A stretch of 64,000 nt of DNA from Podocnemis expansa (Eukaryota; Chordata; Testudines; Podocnemididae), in assembly GCA_007922195.1 (NCBI GenBank), contig ML681992.1:38787831-38851830 (forward strand), given 5' to 3'. The translations under genes and the position numbers were made by a program. Every line of letters begins with the position of its first letter. Position 1 is the first letter of the stretch. The notes below the pieces were generated by a model. It searched no databases. It saw nothing but the letters and a program-made list of their open reading frames with translations, and had not been told where the DNA came from. Positions 43,331-54,676 of the stretch are shown here, piece after piece.

Positions 43331-45835
43331 TCTTCCTCCCATGTCTGCTGCTGCCTCAGGCATTCTCTCAGCAGCTCATCTTTGAGTGCCGTCTTACTGA
43401 TGTACACCTGGATGCTCTGGGTTTCATCCAGGACAGTGGCTTTGACACTCACCAAACCCTGCCCGCCATCTTTCCGGGTGGTGTACAGCCTCTGGGTGTT
43501 GGATTTGGGGTGGAAACCTCCGTACGTTGTGAGGAGCTTCCAGGTCTTCACATCAGCAGCCTCCATGTCCTCCTTTGGTCGGCTCACTATACCGGCAGGG
43601 TATCTGATGACTGGCAGGGCGTACCTGTTGATGACATGGATCTTGTTCTTCCCATTGAGCTGGCTCTTCAGGACCTCTCTTATCCTTTGGTGGTACTTGG
43701 ATGTTGCTGTCTTCCTTGCCTCCTCATCGTGGTTCCCATGGGACTGTGGGATGCAAAGGTACTTGTAGCTGGTCTGTATGTCTGCTATGTGGACTGCTGG
43801 TGGTTCCACCCCATCAGTCTTGACTACCTTCCCTCTCTTTACTACCATCCGGCCACACTTCTCCTTTCCGAATGACATCCCAATATCCTCACTGTAGATC
43901 TGTGTCAGGTGGATTAGCGAGTCGATGTCTCGTTCATTCTTAGCATACAGCTTGATGTCATCCATGTAGAGGAGGTGGCTGATGGTAGTTCCACTCTTGA
44001 ACATGTATCCGTATCCAGTCCTTGTGATTATCTGGCTGAGGGGGTTCAAGCCAATGCAGAACAGCAGCGGGGACAGCGCGTCACCTTGGTATATGCCGCA
44101 CTTGATGGCCACTTGTGCAAGCTGTCTTGAGTTGACTTCCAGTGTTGTCTTCGACAGTCCCATTGAGTTCTTGAGGAAGGTCCTTAGTGTCCTGTTGACT
44201 TTGTATAGCGCCAGACATTCCCAGATCCATGTGTGCAGCATTGAGTCGTAGGCTTTCCTGTAGTCAATCCAGGCTGTGCTCAGATTGGTCTGTCTAGACC
44301 TTGAGTCTTGGGCGACTGCTCTGTCTATGAGCAACTGGTGTTTTGAGCCTCTGGTGTTGTTCCCAGTGCCCTTCTGAGCTGTGCTCACGTACTGGCCAAT
44401 ATGGTCCTGTAGCTTGGCGGCTATGATGCCTGATAGGACTTTCCATGTTGTGGGGAGGCAGGTTATTGGCCGGCAGTTGGACGGTGCTGTTCCCTTGTGG
44501 GGGTCTTTCAGGATCAGCACTGTCCTTCCTTGTGTTAGCCAGTCTGGGTGGGAGCCTGCTGCTAGTAGCTGGTTCATCTGTGCTGCTAGGCATTCATGCA
44601 CTGCTGTTAGTTTCTTTAGCCAGTACGTGTGGATCATGTCTGGTCCAGGTGCTGTCCAGCTCTTCATGTTCTTGACCCGCTGTTGGGTGTCTGCTACTGT
44701 GATGGTGACTGGTTCCTGTTCTGGGAGATTGCTGTGGTCTGTTCTCAGGTCCTGCAGCCACTTTGCGCTGGTGTTTGAGTCTTTTCTTTCTCCTAGATGT
44801 TCTTCCAGTACTGTTCAGTTTCTGCTGTTGGTGGCTCTGCTGTTATTGTGTTGTTGCACTGCAGTTGGGAGTACACCTTGGATGGTTCTTTAGAGAACAG
44901 GGCTTTTATCTTTTTGGCCTCTGCTTCTCTAGTGTATCTCCTTAGCCTGGTAGCCAGTGCTGTGAGCCTTTGTTTAGCAGTCTCTAGGGCTTCAGATGGA
45001 GTCAGGCCCTTGTATTTTTTCAGTAGCTGAGTCTTATCCTTAATCTCTACACCCTTCTGTAGTTCCACTAGCTGACTAACTTCTCTCCGCGTTGCCTTGA
45101 TCTTATCCTCCAACCTCATTTTCCACGGGGGGGTATATACTGCTGTTCTTTTTGATTGTGTAGCCAAGCATTTCCAGGATTAGAGAGGCTGTAGCATATA
45201 CCAGTTCATTGGTTTGAGTTATGGTGGTAGTGGGAATTGTCATTAGAGCTCTGTTGACATCTTCTAGCATACTAGCTGATGGTACTTCTCCAGCAAGCCT
45301 TGGTAAGCGGTCTTGATGGTTGACTGTAGCTAGTTTATCCATGATCTTATGCCTCATATCAGCTGCTGTGCTCTGTAACGGAGGGGGTGGCAGTGAAGTT
45401 CCAGCTTCAGGTGTTGGCTGCACATCGAGTTGTTCTTCTGGGTCTTCATCTTGAGTCCAGGATGTAATGTAGAGTTGGTCTATCTCAAGTTGTGAGAGCA
45501 GCTGCCTTTTTACTATGTTGAAGTATTGGGTAACTAGCTGTTTCTCAGTTAGTGTGGATGTAGGTCTTTTGTCCATCCATAGTTCCCTCATACGTTTCAT
45601 ATATCCCCTCTCCTTAGGTCTACTGTTGTAGTAGCATTCTATCAATTCCAGGTTCTCTTGTCTCATCCATGCATGCTTTGTTCCAGTAGCCCACTTATCA
45701 TCAGATTGTCCTGGTTCCCCAACATCTGGCGCGAACCTTGTTAATCCGGGCAACGTCCAAGCCAGCATGACTCTTCTAGTTCGCGTCACTCTCATATTCA
45801 AGGTAGGCAAGTGAGGCATTAGGGGGTCTTTTGCC
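43331..45835 (-). mobile_element. R4/Dong-like LINE, 3'-truncated (right copy, inverted)
   Basis: Minus-strand copy of the same LINE. It retains the 5' coding part missing from the left copy: the frame starting at 45819 encodes an N-terminal region with KHAWMRQENLELIECYY and KERGYMKRMRELW. It then has a frameshift at a 7-C tract (6 C in the left copy), the same TAG as the left copy, a 1-nt deletion just after it, and an intact RT frame from 44667. It stops at QTWEED, so the zinc knuckle and endonuclease are absent. The region 43331-45284 pairs with 40494-42448 with only scattered differences. Confidence 0.88.
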
Positions 45836-45873
45836 CAAGGACCCCTACTGGAAAGGTTGATAGGTACCTACCA

Positions 45874-45946
45874 GGCTTTGAACCCCAGTCTCCTGTATCA
45901 AAGGGCATCACTCTTAAGCACTATAGGGCTCTTAACCACTATGCTA
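45874..45946 (-). promoter_or_regulatory. tRNA-like pol III promoter boxes at the LINE 5' end
   Basis: On the minus strand A-box TAGCATAGTGG (45936-45946) fits TRGYNNANNNG exactly, and B-box GGTTCAAAGCC (45874-45884) fits GWTCRANNC; 51 bp lie between them. They are 55-127 bp upstream of the first LINE ATG (45819). They may be the LINE's own 5' promoter or a tRNA-derived SINE fused upstream. Confidence 0.55.
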
Positions 45947-45959
45947 TCCAGATATATAG

Positions 45960-46284
45960 CGAGAGAGAGAGAGCGTGCTTTTTTGAAAAAGCTAAACTCG
46001 CCAGCTTTTTCAAAAAAAGCCATCCCTGGACACAGCAAAGGCTTTTTTCTGAAAAAAAAGCCTCCCTATCTCCTCCACTGCCTTTTTTTTTTCTTTGAAA
46101 ATAAGTCAGTGTAGACTTTCTTTTTCAAAATAAAAAAAGCCATGGTATTTTGGGACAACAGACTGTTGTCCCGAAACAGCATTTTTGAAAAAAAAATTTT
46201 TTTTCAAGATACTTATTTTGAAATACTTATCCCAAAAAACGTTTTTTTTAAAATGCTGGGCAATGTAGATGTGCCCAGACTGTC
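45960..46284. mobile_element. right part and inverted terminus of the enclosing DNA element
   Basis: Built of fold-back modules rich in CTTTTTCAAAAA/TTTTTGAAAAAG, ending in the terminus aaatgctgggcaatgtagat then gtgcccagactgtca. The terminus is inverted relative to 40386-40490. The GTCTACATT core resembles the Harbinger-like MITE at 27745. Confidence 0.6.
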
Positions 46285-46542
46285 AATGACTCAGATTTTT
46301 GGAGCCACAGGCAAGGATTCTCCTATACCAAGGCTCTTTACAAGACCGTGCTCAGCTATTGAATAGAATCCAAAGTACTGCCTCATTTTTTCAGCCTCTG
46401 TACTGGGGAGGGAATTTAAAGATATTTTCTTAATTCCCAAATCAAATTGACAGAAGGTAGTCTATAAATCCAGGTATGTCAAACATTATGATAAGGCAAT
46501 ATATCCAGCATGGTTACCTTTTGCCTTTTGGTAGATTTCAGT

Positions 46543-46760
46543 TTCCAAAGGGATAGCCGTGTTAGTCTAGTCCAGTAAAAAAACAACAACCAGTTGTGTG
46601 GCACTTTAAGACTAACATTTATTTTTTGCATGAGCTTTCGTGGGAGAAGATTCCACTTCCTCAGATGCTTCGAAGATGGTTGAACTTACAGAAAGGAATG
46701 AAACTAAATGCAAGGGGGTGTAAAACATCGGATCAGGTCATAAAGTAACAGCAAATCAGA
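46543..46760 (-). mobile_element. Penelope-like tail fragment
   Basis: Minus-oriented tail: ccaaagggatagccgtgtta, gtggcactttaagactaac, gcatgagctttcgtgggag, then cctcagatgcttcgaagatg and part of the upstream region (aaatgcaagggggtgtaaaa). Confidence 0.75.
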
Positions 46761-48061
46761 GCAGTTTACAGTCTTAAAGAATGGAAAGCCTGAAGTCCCA
46801 AATCAAAGATCACTACTATTAAGTTATATTTAGGCTAAAAGCTGCCTACCTACCCTCATGTATGGACCTAACCTTTCATCCAAATAAAATCTTTACTTTT
46901 TTTGTTTATGTATATTTCTCAGATCATGCCTACACTACTGCCAGCAGTCAGTGGGAGATACCTTCCATTACAGAGCTTGAGTATGTTAATGGCATTGACC
47001 AAGAGCACTTCCAAGAGATATTGAGCAGGTTTCTGCAGTTCACTCAATCAGTCCCACCCCATCAATCTATGTTGGCTCAGCAGTATTAACGTACTCTCAG
47101 TCCTAAGTGTTGACAGGACTGTCTTGTCTTCTGTGGCTATTATACTATCAGATCAGTTTGATGTTTAGGTGTCAAACTTCTCCAGATATCTGACTAGACT
47201 TGAAATAATTTTTTCTAGTGGCATATAAATGAAAAAGATGATTTAGTCTCTGAGGACCCTAAGCCTATTGTTAACTCCTTTAAGGCTCATTTTCTATTAA
47301 ATGGTAAATCTCCAATTCTGCAATTGTGAGAAAGCTCTCAACTCAAATGATTAACTTGCATCAAAGACTCAATGTATACTAATGGTAAATTTGTCTGTTG
47401 TCTTCTCCAACAATGTACTCTCCACTGCTGTTCTTATTTCCAACATAAAATGTTGGTGTCTCAGGCTAGGTTATTGTTTGCCTGGGGCCTTGCACACATC
47501 TACTTTCCCTTGTTAAAATCTTAGTTTTAATCAAAGTATGGCATGCCGCATATATTAACTTCCCCCTTATTTGTTATTTTTAACTATTAAACACTTTTTT
47601 GGATGATAATGCTGTTGTAATTTCATTTTAGGAGCAGATTACTAAGTACTGACATGTTCATGAGTCTGTCCACCATTGTAAACTCAACAGGGCAGAAACT
47701 GACTTTAAGGTGTGAACAGCTTTGATCCCAGCAACATTTACAACTACACCAGATACAAGATCTCTCAGTTACAAGTAACTTCCACCAAAGCCAATGGCAC
47801 CATTTCTATTGATTAAATCTGGGGATAATTGGTGAACATGCTCAGCAGTCAAATAGTCATTTAATGATTCTGACTGAGCATTATTCATGACTGACAAGAC
47901 TCCTACAAAGTCACTGGGAGCATTCCGACTGGGTGCAAATAAAACCAGTTTGGGTCCCAAATTACATGACTTCATTCCATGAATGGCAAGCAAATCCTTG
48001 GAATCGGCCAACAGAAAAGAAAGAGAGTGTAGTGACTTTACAGTTTCAGTGCTCTGCATTT
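46761..48061. other. no gene or repeat recognised
   Basis: AT-rich, mostly unique-looking sequence. The short frames lack coding features and I see no terminal repeats. Confidence 0.4.
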
Positions 48062-48069
48062 CACTAAGG

Positions 48070-49133
48070 CAGGGATCAGCAATGCAGGCTCAGTGAGCCA
48101 CTTGTGGCTCCCAGAGTGTCCCCTTCTGGCTCCTTGGCAATCTCTTCCAGGGAGCCAGGTGTGCTCCAGGGACTGCTGGCTGGCCCCAGCATCATGGCCA
48201 AATCAGGGTGCTCAGCTTGATCCCACCACAACCTCATGAGCCGGAAGCAGCCTAGTAGCCATGCTGTGGCCCCTAGAGCTGGCATGGGGTGTATGGATGG
48301 CACGTGCTCCCTCCCTTTGCTGGTGGGGCAGAGCAGTGCTGCCCCGCCTATCCGCAGCCAGCCACTCCTCCCAAGACGGGCGGGTGGAGAGCTGCAGCTT
48401 GCGGAGGTGGGGTCCTAGAAAGGTCCACTCTGCAGATTTCAGGCAGCTTCAACCTGGCCTCTCCGTGCCTGAACAGAGGGTGCCTTGCCCCCAGGCCCTA
48501 GACTTGGCCCGTTCAGCCCTGAAGCGGCAGGGTCAAAGTGGCCTGAACTCTGTGGAGAGGCTATTCCAAGGCCCTGCCTCCGCAAGCTGCAGATCTCCAC
48601 TGGCTGCTCTTGGGATGGATGGCCGACTGGGGGTAGACGGGACAGCACTGCTCCACCCCACCAGTACACAGAGAGAGGGACAGAGGGAGCGCACGCTGCC
48701 TGTACACCCTCCACCAGTGCTAGGGGCTGCGGCCAGGGACGGCTCTACTGTGAAGCAAGAGACAGACATGACTTCAGGTGACAGTTCTTAGGGGCGCCTA
48801 GCCCCACTGAAGATCAGGCTGGCTCCCACCTCTTCAACTCTTTCCTAGCAGCTCAGGCACTGTTAGTCAACCTGCAGGTTAAGTCATGTAGGCAGAGTAT
48901 ACTTTAAATCCCTCTACAGGCAGATTCTGGAGATCTATGCACTTTGGAAAACTGTTTTCAACTTCCATGAATGAGATGGCAGGGGGGTGCCAAATCAAAA
49001 TTTGGCTTGGGCTGCCACAACCCTTTGAGCAGGCCTGGCCACGGCACGGCTGCTGGGCCGGCTTGGGCTCATACGGTTGTGGTGAGAGGGTGGGAGGAAT
49101 GGCTCTTCTGCTCTTTTGGGTTGCTGACCCCTG
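48070..49133. mobile_element. hAT non-autonomous element, about 1.06 kb
   Basis: CAGGGATCAGCAATGCAGG at the left and GGGTTGCTGACCCCTG at the right. Flanks cactaagg (48062-48069) and gtctaagg (49134-49141) agree at 6 of 8 positions. The GC-rich interior is related to 28239-29014. Its long overlapping frames are not genes. Confidence 0.78.
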
Positions 49134-49639
49134 GTCTAAGGCCAACTGTACACTGGAAGTTTTTGCAATTATAGCAATGTCAGTTAGGGATGTGATTTTT
49201 TTTTCTCTCTCCAGTTTTTCTGTATCAGCAAAGGCACTACTGTTGATGCAGTGACAGTGACATAAAGTTGCTTTTGGCAGTATATCTTTGTTTGTGGAAC
49301 TGGAATAAGTTACACCAGCAAAAGCATTTTTTATTTGCCAGTATAAACTGAACCTACTGAAGGAAGGGGTTTGCCAGCATAAATAAACCAGCAAAACTTT
49401 TCTAGTTTAGACTAGGCCAAAAACAGAGGGAGGAAGTTTTAGTCCACCATAAGCTGGTGGTTCTAAAATTAGGAAAAAATAGTAGTTCAGCAAAACTCTC
49501 CTCAGTCTGATCTTTTAGTTAAAGGTTACCAGAGTAGGAAAAAATTTGCTCTTCACACCCATTCCTTTTTCCCTACATTTCTTTTTTTAAACACTGAGAA
49601 AGTTCTTTCATTAATGCAGTTGCTTTGTGGTAGTTCTTA

Positions 49640-49870
49640 GAGGCTGCAGGCCTGCTGTGCTAAGCGCTATACAAAAGTATAACAAAGAGATGGTCCCTGC
49701 CCTGAACAGTTTACAATCCTTGGCTTCAAACCTACAAATGATCACATGCTTAATTTTCCTATTGAGTATTCCCATTGAACTCAATGGCCCTACTCACAGT
49801 GATAAAGCAAAGCACATGCATAAGCTTTTGCAGAATCTGTGCCTAAGTATGAGGCAAAACATAACAGGTA
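49640..49870. repeat. old amniote interspersed repeat
   Basis: The segments tgtgctaagcgctatacaaa, gatggtccctgccctgaaca, then ttgaactcaatggccctact and aagcacatgcataagctttt are wording I know from an ancient amniote SINE-like repeat. The exact family is not assigned. Confidence 0.4.
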
Positions 49871-50211
49871 GCTATTACTCACAAGCAAGAGTAACACAAA
49901 GTAACACTACAATGATTCAAAGCAACCTCATAAAATGAGGTTCCGGTCCAACTGCTGTGTAACAAGAGATCAAGGAAAATCTGCTCATCTGATTTTGAGT
50001 TATGAGGTCATGAAAAACATGCCTATTTAAAAATGAAAATCTTCCTTGCTTTTTTTCATTCAGCACAAAGACAATGGAACTTTAAAATAGCAAACTTCCA
50101 TGCTGTCTCCTTTTGCTAAATTTGAAAATAATTGAGTTTGGATTAGCAATGCTGTTAATATTTGAAAATGCTGCATTGGAGCCCGTGCAAATAGAAAAAT
50201 TCTCTGACTAC

Positions 50212-50703
50212 TGTGATAAGGTCAGGGCTGAGGGGTACAGAAGGGTGCATCAGATCAGGTACGTGAGCCCTAGACTGGTGGAGGCCCTTTGCCCTGATTG
50301 CAAATAAAAGGCCTCTCCAGGCTAATTACAGACAGCTGCACCCAATCAAGGGCTACCCCAGGCCTATAAAGGCTGCTTGCACTAGGAGAAGGGGGGGGCT
50401 GCTGCTTCAGTTTGGAAGCTCCCCTGGCAGAGAAGGAGACTGTTTCTCCCCAGCCTTAACTAGAGATAAGAGACAAGCAACAAGAGACAAGCAGCGGGCC
50501 CTTCCGCTGCTCTGAAGGCTCTTTAGGCTGGGACCCAGGGCCAGAGAAGGAAGAGAGTACCAGAAAGACTGCAAAAGCCAGGGACCTTCCTGGAGGGGGG
50601 GGCTGGCTGCACTGTGACCAGTACCCTTGGGGAGAAGACTTGAGCTGCTGAGCCAGGCCTCACACACCTCTTCCCTCCTGAAGAGGGGGGTGACCTTGCC
50701 ACG
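50212..50703 (+). mobile_element. solo LTR with 4-bp TSD
   Basis: Starts TGTGATAAGGTCA and ends TGACCTTGCCACG, inverted ends matching at 10 of 13 positions. CTAC flanks both sides (50208-50211, 50704-50707). A TATA box (50365-50370, CCTATAAAGG) sits about 155 bp inside. No internal coding region is nearby, so it is a solo LTR of a Gypsy- or ERV-like element. Confidence 0.65.
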
Positions 50704-50869
50704 CTACTTATATACTACAACATTTGTTTAGTTGCATTGATTTCAACAACATGGGGAACTCAGCCTTATAAAAAATTCTTAGTGCCCTGAAATTAGTCAG
50801 TCTCTTTCCAACAGTAATCTACTATGCTAATTTGCTATGTGCATATGTGCATGCATGTATGATGTGAAG

Positions 50870-51606
50870 TGTAAATGTGTGCAGGCATAGGGCAGGCTCC
50901 CCTCCAGTCTCCTAGTAGCACTGCCTGCCCTGTGCCTGTGCACATTACTAGGTCCTCACCCACACACTCAGTGCTGCTGGCCACCCTGGCCCCTACCCCT
51001 CTGGAAGACACAGTCTTCCAGCTGGCAGGGAGCTGCCTCAGGGAGATTTTAAAACTCATACCCTGAGCATGCTCAGGGGAGCCCAGCCTGCGTTGTGGCT
51101 GCTCTGGTGGCCAGGTAAGGAGGCCCGGGGGGGGGGGGTCAGGGATGGGCAGCTGCCGGGGACAGTGCCCGGGGAGGGGGTCAGCCCAGGAGAGTGGGGG
51201 GAGCCGGAAGCAGGGCAGAAGTGTTAGGGCAACTTGGGGGAGTGCGGGAAGCTGACGGTGGGGAGGGGGGGGTTAGGAAAGGGCCCGGGGCAGCGTGGGG
51301 AGCCAGTGGCAAGGTGTGGGGGTAGGGAAGGGCCCAGGGCAGCATGGTGAACTGGCAGCAGAGTGGTGCAGTTAGGGGAGGGGTTGGGGACTTGGGGAAG
51401 CCGGCAGCAGGGCAGGGAAGGGAACTGGATCTGTCCGGTGGTGGGGATCTGGATCCATCCATAGCCTCTGCAGAAAGGCAGCTGGGGATGGATCCAGCTT
51501 CTTGCCACCTTCTGGCAGTGGCAGGGGCTGGTTCGGGCCCTGGGCCAGAGGACAGCACTTTTTGGGGTGCTTGCCCCAGGTGCCAAAATCTGTAGCTACA
51601 GCCCTG
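50870..51606. mobile_element. composite hAT-like GC-rich sequence
   Basis: Contains the landmark accctgagcatgctcagggg then ggccaggtaagg of the 13499 family, followed by a G-rich array with imperfect units of the type GGGGAGCCGGNAGCAGGG. The right end, TGTAGCTACAGCCCTG, resembles the 22013 family terminus. The left terminus is missing. Confidence 0.5.
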
Positions 51607-52094
51607 GCTGGCAGCCATCCCTGCCCCTCACTTGCCAGCTGGGTGGTCTCTGGCCATCTTCTCTGGTGAGCTGTCATGCTCCAGGCTGCAGGCGCCACTG
51701 AGCGCCACAGCCAGCAGCTCATATATTCAAGTTTACGTAAAAGATACAAACTACCAAGGGAAAGTTATAGGTGACCACAGAACTTTTGTAAAAAATGTCG
51801 TTAAAGATCTATTAATGTGTTAAAATACCTACTATTTCATACATTCCATTTTGATTTTCTGCCAGCATTTTTGATGGGTTAAAGCTAGTAATAATAATAA
51901 TTAACCACCCATGCCTGGAGATAAGGATAACATGAAGTCTGCCTGACAGCAGCATTAAAAAAATCATAAATGAATAAAATTATTTGTGACATTGGTGTCT
52001 AGAGTAGCCAAACTGAGATTGTTCAGTTAGGGTAAACTGCAAAAAGTGGGACAAGTCAACCCCAAATACTGGTAGTTATTCTTCCATAATGTAT

Positions 52095-53592
52095 ACCAAT
52101 CCAGCAACAAACAACTTCTGGCATGGCTATGGGTCCCCGCATGGCCCCACAATATGCCAACATTTTTATGGGTGACTTAGAACAACTTTTCCGCAAGTCT
52201 CATCCCAAAGCACCTCTCCTCTACTTATGCTACATTGATGACATCTTCATCATCTGGACCCATGGCAGGGATGCTCTTGAAGATTTCCACAGAGATTTCA
52301 ACACTTTCCACTCCACAATCAAATTGAGTCTGGAACACTCCACACAGGAGATCCACTTTCTGAACACTACAGTATAAATTAGGGATGGACACATCAACAC
52401 CATTCTATACCAAAAACCTACTGATTGGCATAGTTATCTACATCCCTCGAGCTTCCATCCTAAACACACCACATGATCCATTGTCTACAGCCAAGTCCTA
52501 AGATAGAACCGCATTTGCTCTGATATCTCAGAGACAGACATCTGTAGGATTTCTATCAAGCTTTCATAAAACTACAGTACCCACCTGGGGAAGTAAAGAA
52601 ACAGATTGACAGAGCCAGATGGGTACCCCTAAGTCAACTACTACAGGAAAGGCCCAAAAAAGAAAACAATAGAACGCCGCTGGTCACCACATACAACCCT
52701 CAAGTCAGACCTCTACAACAGATCATTAAGGACCTCCAGACTATTTTAAAACATGACCCCTCACTCTCTCTAGCCTTGGGAGACAGACCTGTCCTCACCT
52801 ACAGACAATCTCAAACCTTAAACGGATACTCACCAGCAACTACAAACCAAACAACAGAAACATTAAAGCAGGCACATATCCCTTCAACAAACCATGCTGC
52901 CAACTTTGTCCACATATCTGCACAAAAGACACCATCATAGGACCTAATCAAGCCAGCAACTCCATCACAGGAGCATTCATCTGCTCATCCGCTAATGTGA
53001 TTTATGCCATCATGTGCCAGAAATGCCCCCACACCTTGTACATTGGACAAACAGGACAGTCCCTATGCAGAAGAATAAATGGGTGCAAAACTGACATCAC
53101 AAATCACAACACAAAAAAAAAAGTTGCTGAGTACTTCCATCTTCCTAATCACACCATTGATGATTTGTTAACAATGGTCCTCAAGAAAATCAAAGGGACA
53201 TCAAGACTTCAAAGAGAAATAGCTGAAATTGAACTAGTATGCCGATTGGATTGTGTGAAAGCAGGACTGAATCGTGACTATGGATTCTTTTCAAACTATA
53301 ACAGGTAATTTGACTTCACCCTCCCTTTACGTGCTGTTTCCTAGAGTCTGAATCCTTACAAATGCTCGGATTTGTTTTTGCAATATGATCTGATCCCATG
53401 TCTTACACTCCCCTGCATTTATTTTCATCCCATTCTGTAAGTTCCCCCTCTTCAAAGCGGCTGGGGTAGTGGGATTTTCTCCCACAAAAGCTCATGTGAT
53501 AAATAAATCTGTCAGTCTTTAAGTATTTAAGTGCCACAAGACTCCTTGCTTGTTTTGCTTTAGTAGAGTAACATAGCTGCCCCTTTGGAACT
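52095..53592 (+). mobile_element. Penelope-like retroelement, RT and GIY-YIG regions, degenerate
   Basis: 52123-52377 encodes the end of a reverse transcriptase: MGPRMAPQYANIFMGDLEQ, the catalytic YIDD in CYIDDIFIIW, then EIHFLNTTV. The frame is broken by stops and indels from about 52378. 52997-53308 encodes a GIY-YIG endonuclease: VIYAIMCQKCP, TLYIGQTGQSLCRRI, AEYFHLPNH, preceded by cysteine-rich CCQLC. RT joined to GIY-YIG is the hallmark of Penelope-like elements; the CCQLC/CQKC cysteines suggest the Neptune branch. It is followed by the tail (gggattttctcccacaaaag, ctcatgtgataaataaatct, gccacaagactccttgcttg) that occurs alone at ten other places in the window. Confidence 0.85.
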
Positions 53593-53599
53593 CGATCAC

Positions 53600-54200
53600 T
53601 GAATAGTTATTCAGAAGACAAAAGCACCATTGCCTTAAAGCCATCCAGCCCTCTGGCTTCCACCTAGACAGCCAAGTCAAATAAGACAGATTACTGACAA
53701 TTTTTGTCTATTCAATGTAAAAAAAAGTTTGAGGACTAGATATGTTACACACCAATCAATGGATATTTCAGGTCATACCTAAATATACGCTTATAGCTAA
53801 TAGTTCTTTACTAGATAAATATCTATTTTTTAAAAAGAGAGAATATTGGTTAGAAGATTGTTGTCTGTACAGGTGAGAATAAAAGCTCAAAGGTTAATTT
53901 CACAGTGTATATAGTAGCTGAGTTAAAATGTTTGTCTCACAGGTTATAGTCCAGATAATCAATGTACACAGTCTGGTCAAATTCTTCAAAGAGAATTAAC
54001 AGAATAAATTCAAACTTAGAATGGGATCTTACACTTGCAACCTAAACCACCCCTGTCAAAGGCTTAAGCAGTCCTAAAATAAACAAGATTGGGTCCAAAG
54101 CTGCTTCTATATTCTTTTACTAGGCATACAATAGCCACTTGATAGCAACCATCACAGCAGGTAATCACTGGGTGCATAATAGATAATTACTTGTAGTTTT
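53600..54200. other. no feature recognised
   Basis: AT-rich sequence without coding or repeat signatures that I can name. Confidence 0.4.
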
Positions 54201-54202
54201 GA

Positions 54203-54346
54203 AAAAACAACAGGAGTCCTGTGGCACCTTATAAACTAACGGATTTCTTCAGTAATAAGCTTTCCTGGGCTTCAGCCCACTTCATCAACTGCAAGTGGGC
54301 TGGAGCCCATGAAAGCTTATGCCCAAAGAAATCTTTTAATCTATAA
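54203..54346. mobile_element. palindromic Penelope-like tail pair, interrupted by Harbinger
   Basis: Inverted arm caggagtcctgtggcacctt, gcttcagcccacttcatc; direct arm gcaagtgggctggagcccat, gaaagcttatgcccaaagaa. The direct tail breaks at aatctataa, where the Harbinger terminus begins. Confidence 0.75.
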
Positions 54347-54676
54347 GGCTGTGTCTACACGAGGGTTTTATTTCAAAACAACGACCGTTGTTTTGAAATA
54401 AAACTGGCCATGTCCGAATGACATTTCTTTATTTTGAAATAATGGGACCCCGTCATTTCGAAATAACGTCCATTGTTTCAAAACAATAAAACCTTGCATG
54501 AAATCGAAATAGCCATTGTTTTGAAATGGTTGTTTTGAAACAACGCCGTTCGGACACATTTCAAAACAACAGCTATTTCGATTCTGGCGTGGCTTTACCT
54601 TCTTCCTCCCAGGGTGCTCAGGGACCTTGAAGTGCCCTGCCAGCCTGGTGCCTCATGCCTGCAGGCAGCGAGCAGC

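Noticed and set aside
48070..49133. Long GC-rich frames suggesting a gene
   Set aside because: Both strands and several frames are open at once, and hAT-type termini with a partial duplication bound the region.
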